A stretch of 64,000 nt of DNA from Macrostomum hystrix (GCA_950097015.1 CATNEN010000025.1:806001-870000), one strand, 5' to 3'. Counted from the stretch's first letter, positions 12,501 through 22,750 are shown. Numbers and translations: made by a program. Notes: generated from the sequence alone by a model not told the origin.

Positions 12501-15500
12501 ATAGGAGAGTGAATGGGAGAGTGAATAGGAGAGTGAATGGGAGAGTGAATAGGAGAGTGAATGGGAGAGTGAATAGGAGAGTGAATGGGAGAGTGAATAG
12601 GAGAGTGAGTGGGAGAGTGAATAGGAGAGTGAATGGGAGAGTGAATAGGAGAGTGAGTGGGAGAGTGAATAGGAGAGTGAGTGGGAGAGTGAATAGGAGA
12701 GTGAGTGGGAGAGTGAATAGGAGAGTGAATGGGACAGTGAATAGGAGAGTGAGTGGGAGAGTGAATAGGAGAGTGAATGGGAGAGTGAATGGGAGAGTGA
12801 ATGGGAGAGTGAATACGAGAGTGAGTGGGAGAGTGAATAGGAGAGTGAGTGGGAGAGTGAATAGGAGAGTGAATGGGACAGTGAATAGGAGAGTGAGTGG
12901 GAGAGTGAATAGGAGAGTGAATAGCAGAGTGAATGGGAGAGTGAATAGGAGAGTGAATAGGAGAGTGAATGGGAGAGTGAATAGGAGAGTGAGTGGGAGA
13001 GTGAATAGGAGAGTGAGTGGGAGAGTGAATAGGAGAGTGAATGGGAGAGTGAATAGGAGAGTGAGTGGGAGAGTGAATAGGAGAGTGAATAGGAGAGTGA
13101 ATGGGAGAGTGAATAGGAGAGTGAATGGGAGAGTGAATGGGAGAGTGAATAGGAGAGTGAATAGGAGAGTGAATAGGAGAGTGAATAGGAGAGTGAATGG
13201 GAAAATAGGCAGTCTCTCACATTTCATTTAGACAAAACTTCTCATAAATTTCAAGTTGATATTAGATTTTCTTAGACAAAAAGAGGCAGTTGCCCAACTG
13301 AATAACTGACAGCTTGCGCAACTAGGGGCTGACCCCTCCCATTTTGTGGAATTAATATCTGCCATATTCCCTTCTTTTAGCCAGTTTGCACCTGGCCATT
13401 ATCAGACGGGCCAGCCACTGTGCTAATCCGCCCTGCATGTCTATTTCGTAAAAGGAAGTTGAATTTTATTTCAATGAAAAGAGACAAAGGCCAGGCAACA
13501 AGGGTGGCATTGTAAAAGACACCACCTGGCTATTCAGTTTTCAGCCCTCTAAAGAGCCCACCTGGACTCAAAGTGTGGTGCGATGAATACAATAGAAAAT
13601 TTGAGAACCTTTAAAAACATGGGAGAATTTCTTCGATTGTGAGACACCATTCTGCCCCGAGGATAATGCAATGGGATTATTGTGCAGACCTAGGTGCAAA
13701 AATAGCATTGCACCGATTTTTTAGTTTAAAAAAATGTGGGATAATTCCTCCACCAATTTGACTAACTTACATATAGGTCCTATTTATTCTGTCAAACGCA
13801 ACAGACAATTCCCAACTGATTGGACACTACAGGAAGGCAAATTTCTTAGGATTTCCCAGCGGGATCTGAAGCCAGGGAGATTCGCTTTGATCCCATCCTA
13901 TTCCACCTATATTTCCGTGTGATTTTTGTAGCCCAGATTAAAAAAAGCCCCTCAACTTGGGAACGTCAGTCGGTTGCTGACAGTTTGAAATTCTTTTTTT
14001 CGGCTTGTTTCAACCCAACCAACCCACCCGCGTCACTCTTGACGGGGCGTTGGAGAGTGGGGGCTCCCCTTTCCCAGCTTCACGTCATGCCGGTACCTAG
14101 CAAATAGCGTGCGCAAATCGGGTGGGATTTTTTCCCTCTCTAATTCTCCTCTTTCTCCATTCTCCCACTGGAGGGAGGGGGGATATTTAAGCTACTCCAA
14201 ATCTCTGTTTCTTTTCCGACTTCAATTCAGAGGAAAATCTTGTTAGCTCACTCGCTTATATAGGATTGACCCCGCCACATTGACCGCAGGGCTAAAGTGA
14301 CGAGAGTGAAGTCTGCAAGTCTGTTTAATTGCTTGATCGTCAATGAGTCACCGGGGCGTCGATTCAGATCTAGGCTGGGAATGGATGAGATTCGAAAAAG
14401 TCAAATGACACTTTTAAGTAACATTTGACACCTGAGCTCATTCCGCTAATAATAATAATTATTATTATTATTAATTTTCAGGAGGGCCCGGGGCAATGGC
14501 AAATAGTTTTTAGACACTAGAGACTCACACAGGTGTGTACACCTGCCCTGACTTTCTCATCATCAGGCAGTGTACACTCTCACTGTGCCTTGTAGGTTGG
14601 TCGTAAATTGCACGGCAAGCCCCCAAGCCTTCTCTCCGCGGCTGCGCCCCAAATGAATGTGGCCTCGCCGCGGAATCGAGCTCAGGGACCTTGGTGCGTG
14701 AGGCAAACGCGTTGGCCACTCTGCCACTCACCCCCTCATGAACACCCTAACTGAAACCAATAATTTCCCAAATTAACTGTCTAAATTTAGTTTTTTCATC
14801 TCCTAAATATCAGGTTTTGATCCATTAATGGCCAAATTGATCAATCAATCGATAAGTCAATCGTCAGTCTAACAATATCTTCTTAGACACGCAATAATAC
14901 TTTCATCTGTCTTTAGCATCCTAACTTATCCAGACATGCCGCTAATCCGCAGCTAATCCCCAACTCTGCTGAGGCTAATCCGCTGCCCAGGTTGGGTAGG
15001 GGGCGAAGAGGTCTTTGGTCAGCTCGCAATCACGCAGGAGAAAGACAGACAGATGAAAGGAAGGCTAATAATGATTCTGAATAGCAATTTAATGCATGAC
15101 TGTGCATTCACTGAAGAGCCTGAGCTTGACATGGCTGCTCATTGTATCCCACTTATGCACTTGGCACAGCTTCCTCTAGTCTCATCTTTTTCATTATCTT
15201 CTGCAGAAAATGTTGCAAAAATCTAAGTCTCACCAGACGCACACTGACACGCAAAGTGTTGATAAAAAACGCTTTGTAAAATCTTGTGTATCCAGCGGCT
15301 TTAACAAGTTTAAACAAAGAATGCCTGAAATCGGACCACCTTGCGTGGGACTTGATCAGAGTCGACGATTCTTGTCGTGCCTTTTATAGGCGTAAGATTT
15401 CTTAATCGATCAGTTTTCAAGAAAATCTATCTTGCACGACTGGCTAGTAGCTAAATAAAAGCTGTTGATAACTTTTTAAAATCGAGTTTGGCTAAATGCA

Positions 15501-16298
15501 TAAAGGATAACTCAATCTTTTTTTCCAACTTTTGTTCAATTCAGCACTGTCTGACTCAGCCCGAGGATCAGGGACACAGAGCGCAGACTCTAGTGCGACT
15601 GGCCGGTGGGCCCGACGTCAGCAACACCTGTGAGTACCTGCCAGATTGTCTAAGCCTTAACTCTGCGTCTAAGTCACATTCACAAGCCTAGTTACGGATC
15701 TAAACGATGTCACTCCGCCAAACACCTTACTCTGTCAACCACCTCACTCCGCCAACCACCTCACTCCGCCAAACACCTGACCCCACCAACCAACCTCACT
15801 CTACCAACCAACCTCAATCCGCCAACCACCCCACTCCGCCAACCACCTCACTCCTCCAACAACCTTACTCCACTAACCACCTCACTCCACTAACCACCTC
15901 ACTCCACCAACCACCTCACTCCGCCAAACACCCCACTCCGCCAACCACCTCACTCCGCCAAACACCTCACTCCAGACTACCGCATCCCGGCATCAGAGGA
16001 AGAGAGCAATTACGATCGAGGAGGCGGCGGCGCTGGCAGCCACATTCGAACAGCCGCCAGCCTTGGCGACTCGGCGTCGGCCACCATGGGTGTTCGACGC
16101 GGTCGCCGAAGCAGCTGTGGACAGCAGCAGCATCCGCCAGCCTATCAGACCCTGATGCAGCAGCAGCAGCAGCAGCAGCAGCTGATTCACCAGTCCAGCT
16201 TTCAGTCGGTCTCGACACCTGTTGCTACTGGTAGACGCGGCGTCGACTCATCGTCACAGAAGCGGCAATTCCAACTAGTCAATTCTTCGTTTGTTTAA
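1824..16298 (+). CDS. protocadherin (seven cadherin repeats, single-pass membrane protein)
   Basis: Six exons join in frame: 1824-3566, 4044-4427, 9822-9984, 10778-11385, 15545-15629, 15976-16298 (3306 nt, 1101 aa). Every intron is GT-AG. A signal peptide (residues 1-24) is followed by seven extracellular cadherin repeats whose calcium-binding linkers read DLNDNAPTF (150), VNDKNDETPQF (259), LDVNDEAPV (~383), NNLNDNAPTF (~497), DDLNDNSPTF (~603) and TDTNDNPPRF (711). Repeat 1 carries the VDRDGLC...C element seen in protocadherin first repeats (known family trait). One membrane helix lies at about 865-890, then a ~211-aa tail with Gly-rich stretches and a run of eight Gln near the end. Seven repeats match delta-1-type non-clustered protocadherins in layout, but I see no recognised conserved cytoplasmic motif, so orthology is open. 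Likely role: calcium-dependent cell-cell recognition at the plasma membrane. Unlike many vertebrate protocadherins, the ectodomain is split by introns in repeats 5, 6 and 7. Confidence 0.92.
3655..3930 (-). mobile_element. tRNA-derived SINE, family 1 copy (intron 1)
   Basis: Minus-oriented copy. The (AAT)n tail is at the left, the middle holds the diagnostic CTGCCCTGACTTTCTCATC and CACTCTCACTGTGCCT segments, and the tRNA-like head at the right (CGCGGAATCGAGCTCAGG, a B-box complement) is truncated before the A box. Confidence 0.75.
4044..4427 (+). CDS. protocadherin exon 2 (end of EC5, most of EC6)
   Basis: 128 codons in phase 0 at both ends, from TTTTTCCGATCCAG to CGTTCTG before GTGAGA. It encodes the DDLNDNSPTF linker and the bulk of repeat 6 with its AEDPDAGPNG calcium motif and LDRELDG. 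Confidence 0.9.
4537..5262. repeat. TTCCACTAGTTCTTCCTC-type minisatellite (intron 2)
   Basis: About 700 bp of 12-18-bp units built on TTCCACTAGTTCTTC, each containing the ACTAGT palindrome. It starts about 110 bp after the exon 2 donor. The Ser/Thr- and Leu/Pro-rich open frames through it are repeat artefacts. Confidence 0.88.
5263..6010. other. intron 2 unique sequence
   Basis: AT-rich intron DNA followed by a purine-rich stretch near 5740-5930. No gene or named element seen. Confidence 0.5.
6012..6300 (+). mobile_element. tRNA-Met-like SINE, family 2 copy (intron 2)
   Basis: The head has an A-box-like TAGCCTAGTGGTTAGAGTG, a CTCATGA anticodon-loop-like stretch (CAT, methionine) and a B-box-like GGTCGTGGATTCTATTCC. 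The body contains TTTAGCAAGACAGTTAAC, GGACTGAACAGCCGTACGCA and GCCGCACAATAGC. Related sequence recurs at 10050, 25235 and 40430. The head departs from a functional tRNA and lacks an acceptor stem match, so it is a retroposon and not a tRNA gene. Confidence 0.75.
6478..7990. repeat. 15-bp minisatellite (AAATTCGGAGTTTGG) with 479-bp higher-order unit (intron 2)
   Basis: About 1.5 kb of 15-16-bp units, mostly AAATTCGGAGTTTGG with variants GTTTGTG, GTTAAGG and GTTTAGG. A block of variants beginning near 6944 recurs in the same order 479 bp later (near 7423), including the distinctive GAAATGCGGAGATTGG and CGAGGTCTGGGAAATGCAG units. Confidence 0.9.
7991..9821. other. intron 2 remainder
   Basis: Unique sequence with a G9 run near 8620 and an AT-rich zone with AAATAAA-type simple sequence at about 9240-9600. 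It ends in the acceptor CATCTCCGCAG at 9821. An open frame at 8700-9047 has no recognisable protein character. Confidence 0.5.
9822..9984 (+). CDS. protocadherin exon 3 (EC6-EC7 linker and start of EC7)
   Basis: 163 nt, phase 0 in and phase 1 out (donor ATAG before GTACCG). It starts exactly at the VTDTNDNPPRF calcium linker and continues into the ARDPDEGANSELIYSL motif of repeat 7. Confidence 0.88.
10050..10350 (-). mobile_element. SINE family 2 copy (intron 3)
   Basis: Minus-oriented near full-length copy. Its complement reads GTAGCCTAGTGGTTATTGCG (A box), a B-box-like GGGGGTTCTATTCCCGAC, then the family body ending in CTGTACATCTGGCCCAAC. Confidence 0.7.
10381..10755 (+). mobile_element. 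full-length SINE family 1 copy with (ATT)n tail (intron 3)
   Basis: This is the most complete copy. The head has A box TGGCAAAGCGG and B box GAGCTCGATTCC about 35 bp apart. The body contains GGAGAGAAGGCTTGGGG, GTGCAATTTACGCC, CAAGGCACAGTGAGAGTGTA and GTCTAGTGTCACC. The tail is (ATT)n at about 10730-10751. The tail ends about 25 bp before the exon 4 acceptor at 10777. Confidence 0.82.
10778..11385 (+). CDS. protocadherin exon 4 (end of EC7, transmembrane helix, start of tail)
   Basis: Completes the split Gly codon, then encodes FGVDPISGRLFV and VRDRGQPPLSAEI of repeat 7, a Pro/Ser/Gly-rich juxtamembrane stretch, the helix GLLLIGCLAIPAAILALVC with following Leu residues, and a basic stop-transfer RGRGRFSHR. 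The donor is TGAGG before GTGAGC. Reading through the donor would end after 20 extra residues at 11445. Confidence 0.9.
11399..12054. repeat. 23-bp G-rich minisatellite (intron 4)
   Basis: About 28 units of GGGGATTGGGGATGAGAAAATAT, starting 14 bp after the exon 4 donor. Each unit offers two G4 tracts on the transcribed-sense strand. Confidence 0.92.
12055..13205. repeat. 12-bp purine-rich minisatellite (GGGAGAGTGAAT) (intron 4)
   Basis: About 95 units of GGGAGAGTGAAT with three main variants (GTGAATGG, GTGAATAG, GTGAGTGG). It abuts the 23-bp array without a spacer. The 12-bp length keeps several frames open on both strands, which creates very long but meaningless open frames. Confidence 0.92.
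13206..14440. other. intron 4 unique sequence
   Basis: No gene, RNA or repeat recognised. Confidence 0.5.
14446..14745 (-). mobile_element. SINE family 1 copy (intron 4)
   Basis: Minus-oriented, with (AAT/ATT)n at the left and a head complement GGTGAGTGGCAGAGTGG (A box) at the right. It shares the CTCTCCGCGGCTGCGCCCC and CACTCTCACTGTGCCT segments with the other copies. Confidence 0.8.
14746..15544. other. intron 4 end
   Basis: Unique AT-rich intron sequence ending in the acceptor TTGTTCAATTCAG at 15544. Nothing else recognised. Confidence 0.5.
15545..15629 (+). CDS. protocadherin exon 5 (cytoplasmic, 85 nt)
   Basis: A small exon of 28 codons plus one base, phase 0 in and phase 1 out, flanked by TTCAATTCAG and a GTGAGT donor. 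It encodes part of the cytoplasmic tail (HCLTQPEDQG...). Its length is not a multiple of three, so skipping it would shift the tail frame. Confidence 0.75.
15705..15975. repeat. 17-bp CACTCCGCCAACCACCT minisatellite ending in the exon 6 acceptor
   Basis: About 15 units of CACTCCGCCAACCACCT and variants fill most of intron 5. The last partial unit, CACTCCAG, is itself the 3' splice site of exon 6. The array is C/A-rich and free of other AG dinucleotides near its end. Confidence 0.85.
15976..16298 (+). CDS. protocadherin exon 6 (cytoplasmic C-terminus with poly-Gln)
   Basis: Completes a split Tyr codon (YYRIPASEEESNYDR), continues with Gly-rich and Arg-rich stretches, a PPAYQTLM motif followed by eight Gln, and ends at TAA (16296-16298). 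PPAY is a match to the WW-domain ligand PPxY. The function of the tail is unknown. Confidence 0.82.
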
Positions 16299-16565
16299 CT
16301 GAAGTCCGCACAGCAGTCCGTCTGACCACGTCTGGTCAGTGGTCTGATTGAGTCTATAGTTAACTCAATTATTCAGATAATGACACAAATACTAATTTTT
16401 GTTCAAATGTTCCAAGCCGCAAAATAGTTTTTCTTCGAAAACTGAAGCAGTGTACATTTTTGTTAAAAAATTATAACCAAATATCAAACAAACGAATGTT
16501 GTTAAAAATCATTGCTTGAATCCTTTAATAAATGGAATGACAGAGTGAGATAAAAGGAAATAATG
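16299..16565 (+). promoter_or_regulatory. protocadherin 3' UTR with AATAAA signal
   Basis: AATAAA at 16527-16532, 229 nt past the stop, is the first canonical polyadenylation signal. The downstream 18-bp minisatellite begins about 35 bp later, so the array probably lies just outside the transcript. Confidence 0.55.
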
Positions 16566-17150
16566 AGAAAATAATCTAGAATGAGATTAGAGGCGAGATT
16601 CAGATTAGTAGGGAGAATGAGATGGGAGGGAATAATGAGATTAGAGGGGAGCGTGAGATTAGAGGGTAGAATGAGATTAGAGGGTAGAATGAGATTAGAG
16701 GGTAGAATGAGATTAGAGGGTAGAATGAGATTAGAGGGTAGAATGAGATTAGAGGGTAGAATGAGATTAGAGGGGAGCGTGAGATTAGAGGGTAGAATGA
16801 GATTAGAGGGCAGAATGAGATTAGAGGGTAGAATGAGATTAGAGGGCAGAGTGAGATTAGAGGGTAGAATGAGATTAAAGGGTAGAATGAGATTAGAGGG
16901 TAGAATGAGATTAGAGGGTAGAATGAGATTAGAGGGTAGAATGAGATTAAAGGGTAGAATGAGATTAGAGGGTAGAATGAGATTAGAGGGTAGAATGAGA
17001 TTAGAGGGTAGAATGAGATTAAAGGGTAGAATGAGATTAGAGGGTAGAATGAGATTAGAGGGTAGAATGAGATTAAAGGGTAGAATGAGATTAGAGGGTA
17101 GAATGAGATTAGAGGGTAGAATGAGATTAGAGGGTAGAATGCGATGAGAG
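16566..17150. repeat. 18-bp minisatellite (GAGATTAGAGGGTAGAAT)
   Basis: About 31 units of GAGATTAGAGGGTAGAAT, purine-rich on one strand, with degenerate edges. The MRLEGR-repeat open frame through it is a by-product of an 18-bp period. Confidence 0.92.
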
Positions 17151-18238
17151 AAGAAAAGGAAATAAATGACTTGGATGAAATTAGATATATTGTTTAGTTT
17201 CAGTTAATTGATGTTACTTTTAGTAAAAAAATATTAAAATGAATAGGGAAATACAGATTCCATGAAAACAGATTATTTACTATAAAGTTACATTGGACAG
17301 TAATGGTTGACTCTGATCAGGCGCCTACAAAAACGGGATATTATCCCCAAAAATCGTCAAAAAGAGCATAGTGCCAATACTTCAACACTATAATTGCAGC
17401 CCAGTTTCAAATGAGCTGTGAAAAATGATTGCGGGAGACAAAAAAGTAACGGATGAAGATAATTTGGCCCCTAAGGCAGTATTGAGGGGAGTAATTTATA
17501 ACAAAAAATCTGCTATCTAAAATCCATTGCGCCTCCGAAATCACTGCTCATTGGCAACTCCGATTGTTTTATTTTCCTTAAAACGTTTTGAGTTCAGAAA
17601 AAAGTATCATAAACTGTGCTCACTTCCGCTGTCCCACCGGCTTCAAATCCCTTCCAGCACCCACCCCACTCCTCTCTGATCTCCCATCGATTCTGGCCTC
17701 CGGACTTAAGCTAAAGTGGGTACTCGCTGATTTACGAAGCCCATTGCAGTGCGGTGTCTGGTGTATAATTATGCGTGAACGCAGTGCAGCACAATCATAT
17801 TGTGCAAAGCATACACGAGTCTAATTTTAGCATGAAATGAAACAAAGATTTGTAGGAAAATTTGCTTTCCAAATAGGGCTTTATGCACGGGTAGCTTAAT
17901 TAGTCTATTTTTCAACTTTTCAGCTCTACAAACTATGTCAATCAGTGGCAGGGAAATTTGTTATCGGAGCAGCGACCGTCAGGACCTTCAACAAAAGCAG
18001 GCGTATTGAGATGCCGATCGGGTGTCTTTGTTCAAGATACAGAGCAATGTGAATTGTCCTCGTAACCAAGATCTTCGACAAAAATCGCAGAATATCTCTC
18101 GGCCTTTGAACGTTAGTTCATCGTAAAAACCGGAAAATGTTGATCCATATGGTGGACTTTCACGAAAATCGGTCATCCGGTTTCGAAGCTATGGTGAAGT
18201 AGGCAGCGAGTAATGAAAATAACCAGGAGGTCTTTACT
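17151..18238. other. intergenic unique sequence
   Basis: AT-rich. A short open frame at 17588-17824 has no recognisable protein features. No RNA gene seen. Confidence 0.5.
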
Positions 18239-19115
18239 CAGGGGGATTGTCCATTTTAGGGGTTTTTCCTCTTGGGGATTATAAGGATTTTCTATTTTGG
18301 GGATTTTCTCTTCTGGGGATTTCCCATTCTGGGGATTGTCCATTCTCGGGATTTTCCACTCTATGGATTGACGATTCTGGTCGAATTGCTTTGTTAAGAA
18401 TTAACAAATCTTGGAAGGGACAAATTTAGTCTTTTATCAAGTTTCGAGTGACCATTTTTAGGGATTTCCGAATCAGTGGATTAAGAAAAATTCTGGCCAT
18501 TGGGTGTTTTACCTGCCTTCGCAATGAACAGTCAAAGAAGGCATTATTTAGGGACTTGTTGAAGTTTGTTCAGCTGAAAATATTGTGGAAAACCAGAGTC
18601 AGAGAAAAAATGTTTGAAACAACTGAGCCTTTCTTTGTTTAAATGCGATCTTAGATTTCTTAAAAACAAGTGCAAACACGTTTATTGACTCGTCCTATGG
18701 AGACTAAAATCTAGAAACTGAAGAGATATCCCCGCGACAAACCACCATTTTCCGGACCGGTACAGGCTTTGGGAATGCTTTCCCAAAATACACTGGCCAG
18801 ATAGGCAATTCGAATGCACTACTTGGAGAAATGCACAGATAAGTTTCGTTTCGTTTCGTTATTACAAACTATTTTTTAATTGCTGTATTATCACAACGCT
18901 GAATAAATTCACTAGATTTTCGCTTAAGCTTTTGTATCTGCCTGTTTTACCTACGAACTGTGCTTAACAGTAACATATTTTCCCCAGAATGGAAAATCCC
19001 CAGAATTGTCAATCCGCTGAATGGACAATCCCCAGAACAGACAATCCCTAATCCTACAATCCCACAAACGGACTATCCCTAGATTTGCAAATCCCTGAAT
19101 CCCTAAGTCGTTAAT
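18239..19115. mobile_element. possible foldback-like element (inverted minisatellite arms)
   Basis: The left arm (18239-18390) is a degenerate run of GGGGATTnTCCATTCT units. The right arm (about 18980-19115) carries the complement, such as CCCCAGAATGGACAATCC-like units. The arms are separated by about 590 bp of unique DNA. Short tandem repeats forming long inverted ends are the hallmark of foldback transposons. I see no coding capacity and have not defined target-site duplications. Confidence 0.4.
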
Positions 19116-19534
19116 CCATTTTTAAATCAAACAATAGTTTAGTACGAGAATGGAATAGAATGGTGAGTTAAAGAGCAAAATAACACTAGAGGAACGGGCC
19201 CACCGTCATCCACCAGGTGAATGCAGCACTCAGAATGCACAAAACATGTGATGACTTTTTTAAAAGTCACAGTTCTCTTGCAACGCACAATGGCTCCTTG
19301 GTTGAGGAAAAAAAATAGAATTCAGCGTAGGATTTCCGGCGGTCCAGCTCACCAGGTGCTTGAGTTGGCTCTGGCCGTGTTTCTCAATTCTTCCTTCTTT
19401 GATTCAGTTGACCAAAAAGAGTCCAGCGAATGAGTGAGCACAGTCGCGGCCAAGTGAGGCTTGTCAATCTTGCAGGTTGTGGCGCGGAACTGCACATTGT
19501 CATTTTAACTCATTGGTACAGATTTAAAGACAGG
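19116..19534. other. intergenic unique sequence
   Basis: Nothing recognised between the inverted repeats and the 34-bp array. Confidence 0.5.
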
Positions 19535-21950
19535 TGGATACAGTGACTGAGAGTGGGAGATGCACTCATGGATAGAGTGGCTGAGAGAGGGAGAAGCACT
19601 CATGGATAGAGTGACTGAGAGTGGGAGATGCACTCATGGATAGAGTGACTGAGAGAGGGAGAAGCACTCATGGATACAGTGGCTGAGAGTGGGAGAGTCA
19701 CTCATGGATAGAGTGACTGAGAGAGGGAGAAGCACTCATGGATACAGTGGCTGAGAGTGGGAGAGTCACTCATGGATAGAGTGACTGAGAGTGGGAGATG
19801 CACTCATGGATAGAGTGACTGAGAGTGGGAGAAGCACTCATGGATAGAGTGACTGAGAGAGGGAGAAGCACTCATGGATAGAGTGACTGAGAGTGGGAGA
19901 AGCACTCATGGATAGAGTGACTGAGAGAGGGAGAAGCACTCATGGATACAGTGACTGAGAGTGGGAGATGCACTCATGGATAGAGTGACTGAGAGAGGGA
20001 GAAGCACTCATGGATACAGTGACTGAGAGTGGGAGATGCACTCATGGATAGAGTGGCTGAGACTGGGAGATGCACTCATGGATAGAGTGACTGAGAGAGG
20101 GAGAAGCACTCATGGATAGAGTGGCTGAGACTGGGAGAAGCACTCATGGATAGAGTGACTGAGAGTGGGAGAAGCACTCATGGATAGAGTGACTGAGAGA
20201 GGGAGAAGCACTCATGGATAGAGTGGCTGAGACTGGGAGAAGCACTCATGGATAGAGTGACTGAGAGTGGGAGATGCACTCATGGATAGAGTGACTGAGA
20301 GAGGGAGAAGCACTCATGGATAGAGTGGCTGAGACTGGGAGAAGCACTCATGGATAGAGTGACTGAGAGTGGGAGATGCACTCATGGATAGAGTGACTGA
20401 GAGTGAGAGAATCACTCATGGATAGAGTGACTGAGAGAGGGAGAAGCACTCATGGATAGAGTGGCTGAGACTGGGAGAAGCACTCATGGATAGAGTGACT
20501 GAGAGTAGGAGAAGCACACATGGATAGAGTGACTGAGAGAGGGAGAAGCACACATGGATAGAGTGACTGAGAGTGGGAGAAGCACACATGGATAGAGTGA
20601 CTGAGAGAGGGAGAAGCACTCATGGATAGAGTGACTGAGAGTGGGAGAAGCACTCATGGATAGAGTGACTGAAAGTGGGAGAAGCACTCATGGATAGAGT
20701 GGCTGAGAGTGGGAGAAGCACTCATGGATAGAGTGGCTGAGAGTGAGAGAATCACTCATGGATAGAGTGGCTGAGAGTGGGAGAAGCACTCATGGATAGA
20801 GTGGCTGAGAGTGGGAGAGTCACTTATGGATATAGTGGCTGAGAGTGGGAGAGTCACTCATGGATAGAGTGGCTGAGAGAGGGAGAAGCACTCATGGATA
20901 GAGTGGCTGAGAGTGGGAGAAGCACTCATGGATAGAGTGACTGAGAGTGGGAGAAGCACTCATGGATAGAGTGACTGAGAGTAGGAGAAGCACACATGGA
21001 TAGAGTGACTGAGAGAGGGAGAAGCACACATGGATAGAGTGACTGAGAGTGGGAGAAGCACACATGGATAGAGTGACTGAGAGAGGGAGAAGCACTCATG
21101 GATAGAGTGACTGAGAGTGGGAGAAGCACACATGGATAGAGTGACTGAGAGAGGGAGAAGCACTCATGGATAGAGTGACTGAGAGTGGGAGAAGCACTCA
21201 TGGATAGAGTGACTGAAAGTGGGAGAAGCACTCATGGATAGAGTGGCTGAGAGTGGGAGAAGCACTCATGGATAGAGTGGCTGAGAGTGAGAGAATCACT
21301 CATGGATAGAGTGGCTGAGAGTGGGAGAAGCACTCATGGATAGAGTGGCTGAGAGTGGGAGAGTCACTTATGGATATAGTGGCTGAGAGTGGGAGAGTCA
21401 CTCATGGATAGAGTGGCTGAGAGAGGGAGAAGCACTCATGGATAGAGTGGCTGAGAGTGGGAGAAGCACTCATGGATAGAGTGACTGAGAGTGGGAGAAG
21501 CACTCATGGATAGAGTGACTGAGAGTAGGAGAAGCACACATGGATAGAGTGACTGAGAGAGGGAGAAGCACACATGGATAGAGTGACTGAGAGTGGGAGA
21601 AGCACACATGGATAGAGTGACTGAGAGAGGGAGAAGCACTCATGGATAGAGTGACTGAGAGTGGGAGAAGCACTCATGGATAGAGTGACTGAAAGTGGGA
21701 GAATCACTCATGGATAGAGTGGCTGAGAGTGGGAGAAGCACTCATGGATAGAGTGACTGAGACTGGGAGAAGCACTCATGGATAGAGCGACTGAGAGTGG
21801 GAGAAGCACTCATGGATAGAGTGACTGAAAGTGGGAGAATCACTCATGGTTAGAGTGGCTGAGAGTGGGAGAAGCACTCATGGATAGAGTGACTGAGACT
21901 GGGAGAAGTACTCATGGATAGAGTGACTGAGACTGGGAGAATCAATCAAA
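19535..21950. repeat. 34-bp minisatellite with 544-bp higher-order unit
   Basis: About 71 units of 34 bp containing CATGGATAGAGTGACTGAG followed by AGTGGGAGAAGCACT. Variant units recur in order 544 bp (16 units) apart: the rare CACTTATGGATATAGTGG is at about 20822 and again at about 21366. This points to block duplication inside the array. Confidence 0.92.
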
Positions 21951-21969
21951 CGAAACGAGAGAATCGAGT

Positions 21970-22208
21970 CGTCGACAAAAAGGGAAAGAAGGAGACAAAA
22001 GAGGGGAAAGAAGGAGACAAAAGAGGGGAAAGAAGGAGACAAAAGAGGGGAAAGAAGGAGACAAAAGAGGGGAAAGAAGGAGACAAAAGAGGGGAAAGAA
22101 GGAGACAAAAGAGGGGAAAGAAGGAGACAAAAGAGGGGAAAGAAGGAGACAAAAGAGGGGAAAGAAGGAGACAAAAGAGGGGAAAGAAGGAGACAAAAGA
22201 GGGGAAAG
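21970..22208. repeat. 22-bp purine-rich minisatellite
   Basis: About eleven near-identical units of GAGACAAAAGAGGGGAAAGAAG directly follow the 34-bp array, with a ~25-bp junction. It is almost purely A/G on the plus strand. Confidence 0.92.
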
Positions 22209-22750
22209 ATATTTAAATTCGGGACTCTGCAGCCTTCATTCGGATAAATTGCTGATAGCTGAAATCAGCAATCATCTATGCCCTGGATCTTGTCTCTTTC
22301 TGTCTCATTTTTTTTCTCGGCAACTTCCGGTCGAGTCGCGGCCAAGAAGAGCATGATATAATTATTGGGATGAGGAGAGACGCGGAAATAAGTGCACAGG
22401 TGCAAGTAGGGAGAGGAAATCAAAGACTCGGTGGATATCATTCAGAAAGTGAAGGGAAGTGAATCCACTCGCATGTATTGTCGTGTCTTTCATCCCATAG
22501 TCAACATGTAGGAGCCCATCTTTCATTTCTTCACTCGATCACTCTAGCCCGATCTCGTTATCAGGTCTGAGTCACACAAGGTATGGAACGAATGCGACCA
22601 CCACCCCCGAACCAACTCCACTTCATGAACACTGTACACCAACTCAGCTCATGCCAGCACACTTTCTAGTACGAGTATCTTGAGCCGAGCTCGCTTATGT
22701 CAGGCAAACTCTTGCCCGCTTGCTACCACCGGTCATCACTCCTATGCCTT
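22209..22750. other. intergenic unique sequence
   Basis: No gene or repeat recognised. Confidence 0.5.

Noticed and set aside
11178-13231. Very long open frames on both strands (up to 680 codons) encoding SLSYSLSH-, PFTLLFTL- or RVNGRVNR-type repeats
   Set aside because: They arise because 12-bp and 23-bp arrays rarely contain stops. They lie in a protocadherin intron and have no unique sequence or start context.
21914-22216. Lys/Arg/Glu-rich open frame (KGKKETKEG repeats)
   Set aside because: It is a translation of the 22-bp purine array, with no flanking gene structure.
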